A stretch of DNA of 64,000 bases from Mycolicibacter heraklionensis (GTDB lineage Bacteria; Actinomycetota; Actinomycetes; Mycobacteriales; Mycobacteriaceae). This document shows, in pieces, positions 8,106-19,300 of this stretch (its first letter is position 1; the number at the start of each line of letters is the position of its first letter). The stretch is taken from positions 1 to 64,000 of the forward strand of contig NZ_LDPO01000006.1 in the NCBI RefSeq assembly GCF_001021505.1. The letters are read 5' to 3'. Made by a program: the position numbers and the translations under genes. A model generated the notes under the pieces. It saw only the letters and a list, made by a program, of their open reading frames with translations. It was not told the DNA's origin and searched no databases.

Positions 8106-9620
8106 TCAGCTGCCGTTCGCGGCAGTGGCCGCGGTCTTGTTCGGGCGACGGCGGCGACGACGACGCGGCGTACTGGGCCCGGTGGGCTCGGAGGTGGCGG
8201 CGGCGCCGGTCTCACCCGCCTCGACGCTCTGCGACGCGCCGTCGGCCGTGCTCGCCTGACCGCCGCCTCGGGTGCGCCGCCGTGACCTGGTGGCGTTGCG
8301 GGGCGCCCGCTGGCGGTCCGCCGCGGTCTCGCGGGTCTCGTCTTCGGATCGCTTGGCCGGTGCCCGGCGTGCCTTGCCGATGGAGCCGCTGGCGTCGGTG
8401 GGAATGTTCAGCTCGGTGAACAGGTGCGGGGAGCTGGAATAGGTCTCCGACGGGTCCGGGCAGCACAGGTTGAGGGCCTTGTCGATCAGCGTCCAGCGGG
8501 GCAGCTCGTCCCAGTCGACCAGGGTGACGGCGACGCCGGTCTTGCCGGCGCGTCCGGTGCGGCCGATGCGGTGCACGTAGGTCTTCTCATCGTCGGGGCA
8601 CTGGTAGTTGATGACGTGCGTGACGTCGTCGATGTCGATGCCGCGAGCGGCCACATCGGTGGCTACCAGCACGTCGATGTCGCCGGTGCGGAACGCCTTG
8701 AGTGCCTTCTCACGGGCTACCTGGTTGAGGTCGCCGTGCACTGCGCCCACTTTGAACCCGCGCTCATTGAGGTCGTCGGCGACCTTCTGGGCGGTCCGCT
8801 TGGTGCGGGTGAAGATCATCGTGGCGCCGCGGCCGCGGGCCTGCAGCACCCGCGCCACCAGTTCCGCCTTGTCCAGCGCGTGGGCCCGGTAGACGAACTG
8901 CTCGGTGGCGTCGTGCACGGCCGAGGAGTGCGGCGCCTCGGCGCGGATGTGGGTGGGCTGGTTCATGAAGCTGCGGGCCAGCGTGATGATCGGCCCCGGC
9001 ATGGTGGCCGAGAACAGCATCGACTGCCGGTCGTCGGGGATGCGGGAGAGGATGCGCTCGATGTCGGGCAAGAAGCCCAGGTCCAGCATTTCGTCGGCTT
9101 CGTCGAGCACCAGCACCGACAGGCCGCCCAGCTGCAGGTGTCCCTGCTGGGCCAGGTCGAGCAGCCGGCCCGGGGTGCCCACCACCACGTCGGCGCCGGC
9201 CTGCAGTGCTTCGATCTGCGGTTCGTAGGGCCGGCCGCCGTAGATGGCCTGCACCGACAGGGGACGGTCTCCGGCGGTCAGGTATTTGGCCGCGTCGGCC
9301 AGGTCACCGGAGACCTGGATGCACAGCTCACGGGTGGGTACCACGACCAAGGCCCGGGGCGCCCCGGTCAGCGGCCGGTCCGGGCTGGTGGTGACCCGCT
9401 GCAGCAGCGGGATGCCGAAGCCGTAGGTCTTGCCCATGCCGGTGCGGGCCTGGCCGATCAAGTCATCGCCGGCCAGGGCCAGCGGCAGCGTCAGCTCCTG
9501 GATCGCGAAAGCGTGCTCGATACCGTCCTCGGCGAGTGCGCGGACGATCTCGTCACGAACGCCCAGTTCGGCGAAGCTCGGAGGGGTGGTGGGGACGGTG
9601 GTGGAGATCAATGGGGTCAT
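8106..9620 (-). CDS. rhlE: DEAD-box RNA helicase RhlE
   Basis: This 504-aa helicase has the Q motif near Gln41, Walker A ARTGMGKT (58-65), PTREL, GG, TPGRLLDL, DEAD at 173-176, SAT at 204-206, and HRIGRTGR in the second RecA domain. The C-terminal ~130 residues are a low-complexity Arg/Ala/Thr-rich tail ending in RRRRRRRP, typical of mycobacterial RhlE and probably RNA-binding. It would remodel structured RNA and may act in RNA decay or ribosome assembly. The start ATG is at 9620 (MTPLISTTVP...). A 254-bp divergent region separates it from the ferritin-like gene. Confidence 0.95.
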   Translation of the reverse strand: MTPLISTTVPTTPPSFAELGVRDEIVRALAEDGIEHAFAIQELTLPLALAGDDLIGQARTGMGKTYGFGIPLLQRVTTSPDRPLTGAPRALVVVPTRELCIQVSGDLADAAKYLTAGDRPLSVQAIYGGRPYEPQIEALQAGADVVVGTPGRLLDLAQQGHLQLGGLSVLVLDEADEMLDLGFLPDIERILSRIPDDRQSMLFSATMPGPIITLARSFMNQPTHIRAEAPHSSAVHDATEQFVYRAHALDKAELVARVLQARGRGATMIFTRTKRTAQKVADDLNERGFKVGAVHGDLNQVAREKALKAFRTGDIDVLVATDVAARGIDIDDVTHVINYQCPDDEKTYVHRIGRTGRAGKTGVAVTLVDWDELPRWTLIDKALNLCCPDPSETYSSSPHLFTELNIPTDASGSIGKARRAPAKRSEDETRETAADRQRAPRNATRSRRRTRGGGQASTADGASQSVEAGETGAAATSEPTGPSTPRRRRRRRPNKTAATAANGS

Positions 9621-9874
9621 GCGCGGGCAGATGCCTTTCGAAGTCGGCGCGGTATGTCAGTCGATCGCGGTGCGGGTCGGGGCGCACACACCGGAGACGG
9701 TCGATACTTGGCCCAAAATCGAAGGCACCGTCGGGGGCCCTGCACTCGGCGAGGAGGCGGGCCAACCGCGTGTACGCACATTGCGCGGCAGCGCCGAATA
9801 GGCACTGCCTGGCCTCATACTACCTGGTCGGGCCGGGCAGCGGGCCATCGGCGCGGAACGCCTACAGTGTGGTG

Positions 9875-10570
9875 ATGAATTCGGTTCCCTCGGCCGACCC
9901 GGTGGCGCAGACTTCCCAGCCGCGGCTTTCGGCTGATCATCCCGGCGTCAACGAGCTTTTCGCGGTGCTGGCCTACGGTGAGGTGGCCGCGTTCTACCGG
10001 CTCACCGACGAGGCCCGGATGGCACCCGATCTGCGTGGGCGGATCTCGATGGCGGCGATGGCCGCCGCGGAGATGGGCCACTTCGAACTGCTTCGCGAAG
10101 CTCTTGACCGCCGCGGCGTCGACGTGGTCGCGGCGATGTCGAAATACGCTACCGCCCTTGATAATTACCATCGGCTGACGATGCCCAGCACCTGGCTGGA
10201 GGCATTGGTCAAGACCTACATCGGCGACGCGATGGCCGCGGACTTCTACCTGCAGATCGCCGACGGGCTCCCCGACGAGGTGGCCGACGTGGTGCGCGCG
10301 GTGCTCGCCGAGACCAAGCACTCGCAGTTCGTCGTCGACGAGGTGCGCGGCGCGGTCACGGCCAGCGCCAAACAACGCAGCCGGCTGGCGTTGTGGTCGC
10401 GCCGTCTGCTCGGTGAGGCGATCACCCAGGCCCAGTACGTGTTGGCCGACCGGGACGAACTCGTCGATCTGGTGGTGTCGGGGGCAGCCGGGCTGGCCCA
10501 GCTGGCCGGGTTCTTCGATCGACTCCAGCACACCCACGACGAGCGCATGCGCGAGCTGGGACTCGCCTAG
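9875..10570 (+). CDS. Ferritin-like fold protein (Rv3210c-like)
   Basis: This 231-aa helical protein resembles the MiaE/ferritin-like superfamily. Glu residues in AYGEVAAFYRL and AAEMGHFELLREAL, and in ETKHSQFVVDEV, are in the ExxH-type arrangement of di-iron four-helix bundles, but a metal site is only inferred. The precise reaction is unknown. ATG at 9875 is preferred over GTG at 9872 because TACAGT (9863-9868) lies six bases before the ATG, giving a leaderless mRNA, and because it matches the 231-aa length of the M. tuberculosis homologue. Confidence 0.85.
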   Translation: MNSVPSADPVAQTSQPRLSADHPGVNELFAVLAYGEVAAFYRLTDEARMAPDLRGRISMAAMAAAEMGHFELLREALDRRGVDVVAAMSKYATALDNYHRLTMPSTWLEALVKTYIGDAMAADFYLQIADGLPDEVADVVRAVLAETKHSQFVVDEVRGAVTASAKQRSRLALWSRRLLGEAITQAQYVLADRDELVDLVVSGAAGLAQLAGFFDRLQHTHDERMRELGLA

Positions 10571-10678
10571 CGGGCGACCGGCGCCGGTATCGCCGAGGGC
10601 GAACGGCCGGTGCGCACCAACCCGGTGCCCGTCCACTAGCCTGCTTAGCAACGCCCAACGCAAACGAAAGGGGCCGGC

Positions 10679-11712
<1,034 letters not shown>

Positions 11713-11830
11713 TCACATCCACCAGCGACATCCGTCAATCGGCTGCCGATCGCCATTTCGAACCCCTCGCGGCACCCCTCCTGGCGTGCCGCAGAGTCCC
11801 AGCTCGCGGACCTTGTGCCATTCTGGGACG

Positions 11831-12865
11831 GTGACCTACGACCCGGGGCGGAGCGGCGGCGGTCGAGCCCCGGTGCTACGGGATCGCTTCCGCGAGCCCC
11901 TGCGCGCCCAGCGTGACCCGCTCGCGGCCGGCGCCGGGCGGCTGCGGTCCGACCGTGATGTGCACCGCCAGTGGCGCAAGCAGACCTGGCTGGGCAGGTT
12001 CGTGTCCACCTACGGCTGGCGCGCCTATGCGCTACCGGTGCTCATGGCGCTCACCGTCGTGGTGGTCTATCAGACCGTGACCGGCACGGGAGTGCGTACT
12101 CACGCCGCCGACGAGTCGGTTCAGGGCCCGCCGACGATCGGGTCGTCGGGCACATCGATCATCGGTGCGCCGCCGCGCGGCCTCACCGAGTTCGACGTCA
12201 ACCTGCCGACCGGAGTGCTGCCCAACGGCGGTCCGTTCACCGAAGCGGGTGACATGACCTGGCACGTCATACCGGGCACGGAGCCGGCATTCGGACAGGG
12301 CACCGAGAAGGTGTTCGCCTACACCATCGAGGTGGAGAACGGCATCGACACCACCGCGTTCGGCGGCGACGAGGCATTCGCCCGGATGGTCGACCAGACC
12401 CTGCGCAACCCCAAGGGATGGACGCACACCCCGCAGATCGGGTTCGTGCGGGTCGACGCTGCGGGTCCGATTGCCCCGGATTTCCGGATTTCGCTGACCT
12501 CGCCGATCACGGTCCGGGAGGGCTGCGGCTACGAGATTCCGCTGGAAGCGTCCTGCTACAACCCGTCCTACGGGGCAAGGTCGGAGCCGCGGGTCTTCAT
12601 CAACGAAGCCCGCTGGGTTCGCGGTGCCGTGCCCTTTCAGGGCGACATCGGGTCCTACCGGCAATACCTGATCAACCACGAGGTCGGACATGCCCTCGGC
12701 TACCAGCACCATGAACCGTGTGAGAGGCAGGACGGGCTGGCGCCGGTGATGATGCAGCAGACGTTCGGCACCTCCAATGATGACGCGGCGAAGTTCGACC
12801 CGGACTGGGTCAAGCCCGACGGAAAGACCTGCCGCTTCAACCCCTGGCCGTCTCCGATCGCCTGA
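11831..12865 (+). CDS. DUF3152 membrane-anchored metzincin-like protease (Rv3207c-like)
   Basis: This 344-aa protein has a cytoplasmic basic N-terminus, one membrane helix (about residues 62-82, YALPVLMALTVVVVYQTV), and an extracytoplasmic DUF3152 domain. Near the C-terminus is HEVGHALGYQH (His283, His287, His293), the zinc motif HExxHxxGxxH of metzincins, followed by VMMQQT, which resembles a Met-turn. Family members are usually listed only as DUF3152, but these residues argue for an active zinc peptidase acting on the cell envelope. GTG at 11831 is the first start that keeps the whole basic N-terminus. Confidence 0.85.
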   Translation: MTYDPGRSGGGRAPVLRDRFREPLRAQRDPLAAGAGRLRSDRDVHRQWRKQTWLGRFVSTYGWRAYALPVLMALTVVVVYQTVTGTGVRTHAADESVQGPPTIGSSGTSIIGAPPRGLTEFDVNLPTGVLPNGGPFTEAGDMTWHVIPGTEPAFGQGTEKVFAYTIEVENGIDTTAFGGDEAFARMVDQTLRNPKGWTHTPQIGFVRVDAAGPIAPDFRISLTSPITVREGCGYEIPLEASCYNPSYGARSEPRVFINEARWVRGAVPFQGDIGSYRQYLINHEVGHALGYQHHEPCERQDGLAPVMMQQTFGTSNDDAAKFDPDWVKPDGKTCRFNPWPSPIA

Positions 12866-12966
12866 GCCGGCCAAGCTGCCCGACGGGAAGCTTCACGCGC
12901 GGTTTGTCGTTGCCCCCACCAGCTGCTGTGATGGGTTGGCGGATGCGACGTTGAGGAGATTGCCCG

Positions 12967-14160
12967 GTGCCGATATCACTGCCGCCGCTGGTGGAACCGG
13001 CCGGCGAGCTGACCAGGGATGAAGTAGCGCGCTACAGCCGCCACCTGATCATTCCCGACGTCGGCGTGCAGGGGCAGAAACGACTCAAGAACGCCCGCGT
13101 GCTGGTGATCGGCGCCGGGGGACTGGGCGCGCCGACGCTGCTGTACCTGGCGGCCGCCGGCGTCGGCACCCTCGGGATCGTCGACTTCGATGTGGTCGAA
13201 GAGTCGAACCTGCAGCGTCAGGTCATCCACGGGGTCTCCGACATCGGCCGTGCCAAAGCCGAGAGCGCCCGTGACTCGATCGCCGAGGTCAACCCGCTGG
13301 TACGGGTGCAGCTGCACCAGGTGCGGCTGGATCGGTCCAACGCCGTCGAACTGTTCGCGCAGTACGACCTGATCCTGGACGGCACCGACAACTTCGCCAC
13401 CCGCTACCTGGTCAACGACGCGGCGGTGTTGGCGCACAAGCCCTACATCTGGGGGTCGATCTACCGCTTCGAGGGCCAGGTGTCGGTGTTCTGGGAGGAC
13501 GCGCCGGCCGACGAGGCAGGCAATGAGCGCGGCCTGAACTACCGCGATCTGTACCCCGAGCCCCCGCCGCCGGGAATGGTGCCGTCGTGCGCCGAGGGCG
13601 GTGTGCTCGGGGTGCTGTGCGCCTCGATCGGGTCGGTGATGGGCACAGAGGCGATCAAGCTGATCACCGGCATCGGAGAACCGCTGCTGGGGCGGCTGAT
13701 GATCTACGACGCCCTGGAGATGAGCTACCGCACCATTGCGATCCGCAAGGATCCCGCCACGCCCAAGATCACCGAGTTGATCGACTACGACGCGTTCTGC
13801 GGTGCGGTCTCCGAGGAGGCGGCCGCAGCGGCCGCCGGGTCCACGATCACCCCGGCCGAGCTGCGCGAGCTGCTCGACTCCGGGCAACCGCTGGCACTGA
13901 TCGACGTGCGCGAGCCGGGCGAGTGGGCGATCAACCGTATCGAGGGTGCACAGCTGGTCCCGCAGTCGACGATCAACACCGGTGAGGGCCTGGCGAAGCT
14001 GCCGCAGGACCGAATGTCGGTGCTGTACTGCAAGACCGGTGTCCGCTCGGCCCAGGCCCTGGCCACCCTGAAGAAGGCCGGGTTTGCCAACGCGGTCCAT
14101 CTGCAGGGGGGAATTGTGGCCTGGGCCAAGCAGATGCAGCCCGACATGGTCATGTACTGA
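12967..14160 (+). CDS. moeZ: Adenylyltransferase/sulfurtransferase MoeZ
   Basis: This 397-aa ThiF/MoeB-type E1-like domain (1-290) is fused to a rhodanese domain (300-397). The ATP-binding GAGGLGAP is at 49-56, DGTDNFATRYL follows, and VPSCAEGGVLG carries a cysteine. In the rhodanese loop the active-site Cys355 is in LYCKTGVRS. MoeZ adenylates and sulfurates the C-terminal Gly of small sulfur carriers such as MoaD and CysO. Compared with the 392-aa M. tuberculosis protein as I remember it, there is a short insertion before the NYRDLYPEPPPP motif. GTG at 12967 follows GAGGAG at a good distance. Confidence 0.95.
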   Translation: MPISLPPLVEPAGELTRDEVARYSRHLIIPDVGVQGQKRLKNARVLVIGAGGLGAPTLLYLAAAGVGTLGIVDFDVVEESNLQRQVIHGVSDIGRAKAESARDSIAEVNPLVRVQLHQVRLDRSNAVELFAQYDLILDGTDNFATRYLVNDAAVLAHKPYIWGSIYRFEGQVSVFWEDAPADEAGNERGLNYRDLYPEPPPPGMVPSCAEGGVLGVLCASIGSVMGTEAIKLITGIGEPLLGRLMIYDALEMSYRTIAIRKDPATPKITELIDYDAFCGAVSEEAAAAAAGSTITPAELRELLDSGQPLALIDVREPGEWAINRIEGAQLVPQSTINTGEGLAKLPQDRMSVLYCKTGVRSAQALATLKKAGFANAVHLQGGIVAWAKQMQPDMVMY

Positions 14161-14251
14161 GCGCTATAGCTCGGACGAGCCCCCGCCAATAGCGGTGACC
14201 CGCCGCGCCCGGCTCCGCCGTGCTTGCGATCACCGCGGTTAGTCTTATCGC

Positions 14252-15106
14252 GTGACCATCGAGCCGCCGCCCGAACATGTGCTGGCGACGTTCGGTATTC
14301 GTAACGTTTCGCCCACACCGCTCGGTGCCGGCTGGGAAGACGGCTGGAAGTGCGGGGAAGTGGTCCTGTCGATGGTCGCCGACCATGCCCGGGCCGCGTG
14401 GTCGGCGAAAGTCCGCGAGACCCTGTTCGCGGACGGCATCCGATTGGCCCGCCCGGTGCGCTCCACCGACGGACGTTACGTGGTGTCGGGCTGGCGAGCC
14501 GACACCTTCGTCGGCGGCAGCCCCGAGCCGCGCCATGACGAGGTGGTGTCGGCGGCGGTCCGGCTGCACGAAGCCACCTCCAAGTTGGAGCGGCCCCGTT
14601 TCTTGACCCAGGCGCCGGTGGCGCCGTGGGCCGACGTGGACGTGTTCATCGCCGCGGACCGGGCGGCCTGGGAGGAGCGTCCGTTCGCCTCGCTGCAGGC
14701 CGGTGCCCGGCTGGCCCCGGGCTCGGTGGACGGCCAGCGGTCGATCGACCTGATCAACCAGCTGGCCACCTTGCGCAAACCCACCAAGAGCCCCAGTCAG
14801 TTGGTGCACGGCGACTTGTACGGCACGGTGCTGTTCTCCGGCGCCGCGGCGCCCGGCGTCACCGACATCACGCCCTACTGGCGACCGGCCTCGTGGGCCG
14901 CCGGGGTGGTGGTGGTGGATGCCCTGTCGTGGGGTGACGCCGACGACGGGCTGATCGAACGCTGGGAAACACTGCCCGAGTGGCCGCAGATGTTGCTGCG
15001 CGCGTTGATGTTCCGGCTTGCCGTACACGCGCTGCATCCGCGTTCGACCGAGGAGGCGTTTCCCGGGCTGGCCCGCACTGCGGCGCTGGTGCGGCTGGCG
15101 CTCTAG
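14252..15106 (+). CDS. TIGR02569-family, kinase-like actinobacterial protein (Rv3205c-like)
   Basis: This 284-aa protein belongs to an actinobacteria-restricted family (TIGR02569). The stretch LVHGDLYGTVLFSG (about 187-200) looks like the HGDxxxxN catalytic loop of aminoglycoside/choline kinases, and DITPYWRP stands where those enzymes have the DFG-like segment. The catalytic Asn is replaced (GTVL), so activity is doubtful. GTG at 14252 is preceded by TAGTCT (14240-14245) with a six-base gap, so the mRNA is probably leaderless. The gene converges on the alkyltransferase-like gene across a hairpin. Confidence 0.82.
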   Translation: MTIEPPPEHVLATFGIRNVSPTPLGAGWEDGWKCGEVVLSMVADHARAAWSAKVRETLFADGIRLARPVRSTDGRYVVSGWRADTFVGGSPEPRHDEVVSAAVRLHEATSKLERPRFLTQAPVAPWADVDVFIAADRAAWEERPFASLQAGARLAPGSVDGQRSIDLINQLATLRKPTKSPSQLVHGDLYGTVLFSGAAAPGVTDITPYWRPASWAAGVVVVDALSWGDADDGLIERWETLPEWPQMLLRALMFRLAVHALHPRSTEEAFPGLARTAALVRLAL

Positions 15107-15134
15107 CTTTCTCGTTGCTCGCCGATCGCCGAAC

Positions 15135-15184
15135 GTGTACTCAGCACGGGATTTCGGCCGGCGAATTATTCGGACTGAGTACAC
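15135..15184. repeat. Inverted repeat (hairpin) between convergent genes
   Basis: GTGTACTCAG (15135-15144) is repeated inverted as CTGAGTACAC (15175-15184), and pairing extends outward through about four more bases with one mismatch. The 30-base loop contains the small palindrome CGAATTATTCG. It lies between the stop codons of two converging genes and could be a two-way terminator or a dispersed palindromic element. Confidence 0.65.
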
Positions 15185-15204
15185 GCTCGCCGAATGTGCC
15201 GCCG

Positions 15205-15501
15205 TCAGAACCGGTGTCGCAGCGTGCGCAGATCCACCCTTCCATCGACGGCCAGGACCCCTTCGGCGCGAAGGCGTTCCAGTTGCTCGGTGCGCAAGTG
15301 CGGCGCCGGCCGTCCCGACGCCGGGACCACCCGGTGCCAGGGCAGGTCGGAGCCGTCGATCCGCAGAATCCAGCCGACAATGCGGGGACTGGAAAGCCCT
15401 GCCGCGGAAGCGACGTCGCCGTAGGTGGTGACCCGGCCGGCGGGCACGCTGATGATCAGCGCACGCACCAGCTCGACCTGCTCGTCGGTGACGGCCGCCA
15501 C
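15205..15501 (-). CDS. Alkyltransferase-like (ATL) protein, Rv3204-like
   Basis: This 98-aa protein is the C-terminal half of the O6-alkylguanine-DNA alkyltransferase fold. It has PAGRVTTYGDVA, the DNA-binding SSPRIVGWIL segment, and PWHRV where true alkyltransferases have PCHRV. The Trp-for-Cys change is the hallmark of ATL proteins, which bind O6-alkylguanine without repairing it and hand the lesion to nucleotide excision repair. GTG at 15501 with AGGAG upstream is chosen. It starts 11 bp after lipV on the same strand and is probably co-transcribed with it. adnA and adnB lie just beyond lipV on the other strand. Confidence 0.92.
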   Translation of the reverse strand: MAAVTDEQVELVRALIISVPAGRVTTYGDVASAAGLSSPRIVGWILRIDGSDLPWHRVVPASGRPAPHLRTEQLERLRAEGVLAVDGRVDLRTLRHRF

Positions 15502-15512
15502 GGACCGCGCTC

Positions 15513-16301
15513 CTAGCGCCGGGCCAGCTGCGCGCGGATCACGGCGGCAGCCTCGGCGGGACGGGCCTGGTCCACCATGTGATTGCAGTCGAAGTCGACC
15601 AGGTGGAAGTTCGCGCCCAGGCGGGCCCGCAAGGCATCGATGAGGGCCTCTTCCACGTACGGCGGCGAGGTGCGGGTGGCCCGCACCAGGGTGGTCGGCG
15701 TGGACTGCGGGAGCACGCTGGGACGGGCCAGCTCGCTCCAGTACGACATCACGGCGGGCACGCTGATGCGCCAACCGAAGCGGCCGGTGGGCAGCCTGAC
15801 CAGATGCTCGTCGAGTTCGATGTCGAGCAGGCCCGGCGCCACGTCGGACCACGCGCCGTTCTCCTTCTCGGCACGGGCCTCCGCAGCATCGGGGTAGTCG
15901 GGGGAGGCCAGCATCGCGGCCGCGATCGTGGCCATCCACTCGCCGTCCAGGCCGATCGCCGGGTCGAGCAGGATCAGCGCGTCGACGAGGTCGGGCCGTG
16001 CCGCGGCCAGATGCAGCGCTATCGCACCGCCGAAGGAGTGCGCGACCACCGGAACCGGGCCGTCAGCAGCGCCCTCCAGCAGCGCCGCGAGCGCGGCGAC
16101 GTTGGCGTCGATGCTCCACGGGGCCGCCCATGAGGAGTGCCCGTGGCCGATCAGGTCCGGTGCGGCGACGGAGATGTCCGGCAGCTGCTCGGCCACGTAG
16201 CGCCAGCGCGCCCCGTGTCCGGTCAGTCCGTGGACCGCCAGCAGCCCCACCGGGCCGTCCGGGCCGTAGCGGTGCACATGCAGTCGATGGTCGGATTTCA
16301 C
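15513..16301 (-). CDS. lipV: Alpha/beta hydrolase LipV (Rv3203-like)
   Basis: This 262-aa single-domain hydrolase has HG in LAVHGLTGHG (oxyanion strand), nucleophile elbow AHSFGGA (Ser in SxGG context), the acid candidate in LLDPAIGL or a later Asp, and catalytic His in CNHMVDQ. No signal peptide is present, so it is cytoplasmic. The M. tuberculosis homologue is called a lipase/esterase; the natural substrate cannot be read from sequence. GTG at 16301 gives the complete first strand (VKSDHRLHVHRYG). It is divergent from adnA, the two starts being only 58 bp apart. Confidence 0.9.
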   Translation of the reverse strand: MKSDHRLHVHRYGPDGPVGLLAVHGLTGHGARWRYVAEQLPDISVAAPDLIGHGHSSWAAPWSIDANVAALAALLEGAADGPVPVVAHSFGGAIALHLAAARPDLVDALILLDPAIGLDGEWMATIAAAMLASPDYPDAAEARAEKENGAWSDVAPGLLDIELDEHLVRLPTGRFGWRISVPAVMSYWSELARPSVLPQSTPTTLVRATRTSPPYVEEALIDALRARLGANFHLVDFDCNHMVDQARPAEAAAVIRAQLARR

Positions 16302-16359
16302 CCGTCGATGGTGCCAGCCGCGCCCGCACTTGTCGGTAGGCAGTGCTGTCATAGGCGGT

Positions 16360-19300
16360 ATGCCACAGGATTGGGGAGCACAGGCCGCGCAGGTCGCCGC
16401 GGCACTCGATCCGCGTGCGCGTGGCGTCTTGCAGGTGCGCGGGGGGCCGGGCACCGGCAAGACCAGCCTGCTGGTGGAGGTGGCCACCGCCCACGTCGCC
16501 GCGGGTGTGGACGCGAATTCGGTGCTGCTGCTGACGGGATCGGGTCGGCTTCCCGCGGCGGAACGCGGGACGCTGACCGCGACCTTGCTGGCCGCCGGCG
16601 GACCCGCGACGGGCCAGGCGATCCGGGAACCGGTGGTGCGCACCGTGCACGGCTACGCGTTCGCGGTGCTCCAACGCGCCGCCCGGCGGGCCGAGGCCAC
16701 CCCTCCGCGGCTGGTCACCGGCGCCGAACAGGACAGCGTGATCCGTGAGCTGCTCGCCGGGGACGGTGCCGGGGCCTGGCCGCCGTCGTTGCACGCGGCC
16801 CTGGCCACCGACGGCTTCGCCACCGAACTGCGGGACTTGATGGCGCGCTGCGCCGAACGTGGCGTGGACCCGGCTGAGTTGGTCAGGCTGGGCAGGCGGT
16901 TCCGCCGCCCGGAGTGGACGGCCGCGGGCCGGTTCGCCCAGCAGTACGAGCAGGTGATGCTGCTGCGTGCCGCGGTCGGCACCGCGGCGCCCCAGGCGAC
17001 CACGCCGGCGCTGGGCGCCGCGGAATTGGTCGGGGCGGCCCTGGAGGCGTTCGCGATCGACCCGGATCTGCTCACCGAGGAACGCAGCCGGATTCGGCTG
17101 CTGCTGGTCGATGACGCGCAGCAACTCGACCCGCAGGCGGCCCGGTTGGTGCGGGTGCTCGCCGCCGGCGTGCACCGGACGGTGATCGCGGGTGATCCCG
17201 ATCAGGCGGTGTTCGGATTCCGCGGAGCCGAACCCACCGTCCTGCTGGCTGACGACGCGCGACCCGATGGGTCCGCGGTGCCCGTGGTGACGCTGACGAC
17301 GTCGCACCGGTGCGCCCCGGCGGTGGCCAGGGCCATCAGCACTGTCGCCGGGCGGCTGCCCGGCACCAGCGCCACCCGCCGGCTTGAGGGCGCCGGGCCC
17401 GACGCGGGGACGGTCAGCGTGCGCACCGCGGCCACCAGTCACGCCGAGGCGGCCCTGATCGCCGACACCCTGCGGCGTGCCCACCTGATCGACGGGGTGC
17501 CATGGTCACAGATGGCGGTGATCGTCCGATCGGTGCCGCGGGCGGCGGCGCGCCTGCCCCGCACCTTGGCCGCCGCCGGGATCCCGGTCACGCTGCCGGC
17601 CAGCAGTGGGTTGCTGGCCGAACAGCCCGCGGTGGCCGCCCTGCTCACGGTGCTGGAATGCACCGCTGAGGCCGTGGATGGGCCTCGCGCGCTGGCATTG
17701 CTCAGTGGGCCGATCGGGCGGGTGGACCCGGTCTCGCTGCGGCAACTGCAACGCACGCTGCGCCGCGGCACAGCCCGCCCGCAAGCCCCGTCCGAGCCGG
17801 GTTCGTGCGGCGAGCGCCTCGCGGCGGTGCTCACCGGTGCGCCCGGTGAGCTGCCGCCCGCGCACACCCGCGCGCTGCGCCGGGTGCGCGCGGTGCTGCA
17901 GGCCGCGGCCCGCAGCCATGCCGACGGCCGCGACCCGCACCACACGCTGTGGCAGGCCTGGAATCGGTCGGGGCTGCAACAACGCTGGCTGTCGGCCGCC
18001 GAGCGCGGCGGTCCGGCCGGCGCCCAGGCCGGCCGGGATCTGGATGCGGTGACCGCGCTGTTCGACCTCGCCGAGCAGTACGTGGCACGCACCGCCGGTG
18101 CCACCCTGACCGGGCTGGTCGAATACGTCACGGCGATGCAACTGGCGGCGCCCCGCCCCGATGCCGCGACGGGCACGGAGGCGGTGGGTGTGCTCAGTGC
18201 CCACGCCGCGCTCGGGCGCGAATGGGATCTGGTGGTCATTGCCGGCGTCCAGGAAGGGCTGTGGCCCAACACCGTTCCGCGCGGCGGCGTGTTGGGAACC
18301 CAGCGGCTTCTGGACACCCTGCACGGCTTCGGTGAAGAGGTCTCGGCTCGGGCCCCGCTGCTTGCCGAGGAACGGCGACTGCTGGTGGCGGCGCTGGGCC
18401 GGGCACGTCGCCGGCTGGTGATCACCGCTGTCGACGGCGACGGGGACGGCAGCACCGAGGAACAGATCCCGTCGGAGTTCTTCGTCGAACTCGCGGCCTG
18501 CGCCACCGGCGAAGAGCATCGGGCGCCGGCGTCACCGGTGGTGGCTCCGCCGGTGCTGTCCGCGGCCGGGTTGGTGGGCCGGCTGCGCGCCGTCGTCTGC
18601 GCGCCGGAGACCGCTGTGAGCGATTCCGAACGCGCCGACGCCGCAACGCAATTGGCGCGACTTGCCCGGTCCGGTGTGCCCGGTGCGGACCCGCAGAGCT
18701 GGTACGGGGCGGCGCCGTTGAGCACCGAGGAACCGCTGAGGCGCCCCGGCGGCGGACCGGTCACCCTGTCGCCGTCGGCGCTGCAGAGTCTGCTGGACTG
18801 CCCGCTGCGCTGGTTGGCCGAACGCCATGGTGGAACCGACGGACGTGACCTGCGCTCCACGATCGGATCGGTGATTCACGCTCTGGTCGCCGAATCGGCG
18901 GGCAGCCCGCAGGAACTGCTCGCCGAGTTGGACCGGGCGTGGCAGCAGCTGCCGTTCGCGTCGCAGTGGTACTCGGCCAACGAACACGACCGGCATCGCG
19001 CCATGATCGAGACGTTCCTGACCTGGCGGGCGCAAACCCGCGGCGAGCTCACCGAAGTCGGCACCGAGGTCGCCTTCGACGGAGTGATCGACACCGGTGC
19101 GGACGGGGTGCGGCTGCGCGGCCGGATCGACCGGGTCGAACGCGACGCCGCCGGCCGGCTGGTGGTCGTCGACGTCAAGACCGCGAAGACTCCGGCCAGC
19201 AAGGACGAGGCCCAACAGCACGCTCAGCTCGCCGTCTACCAGCTGGCGGTCGAAGCCGGGCTCATCGGGCCCGACGAGCAGCCCGGCGGCGCCCGGCTGG

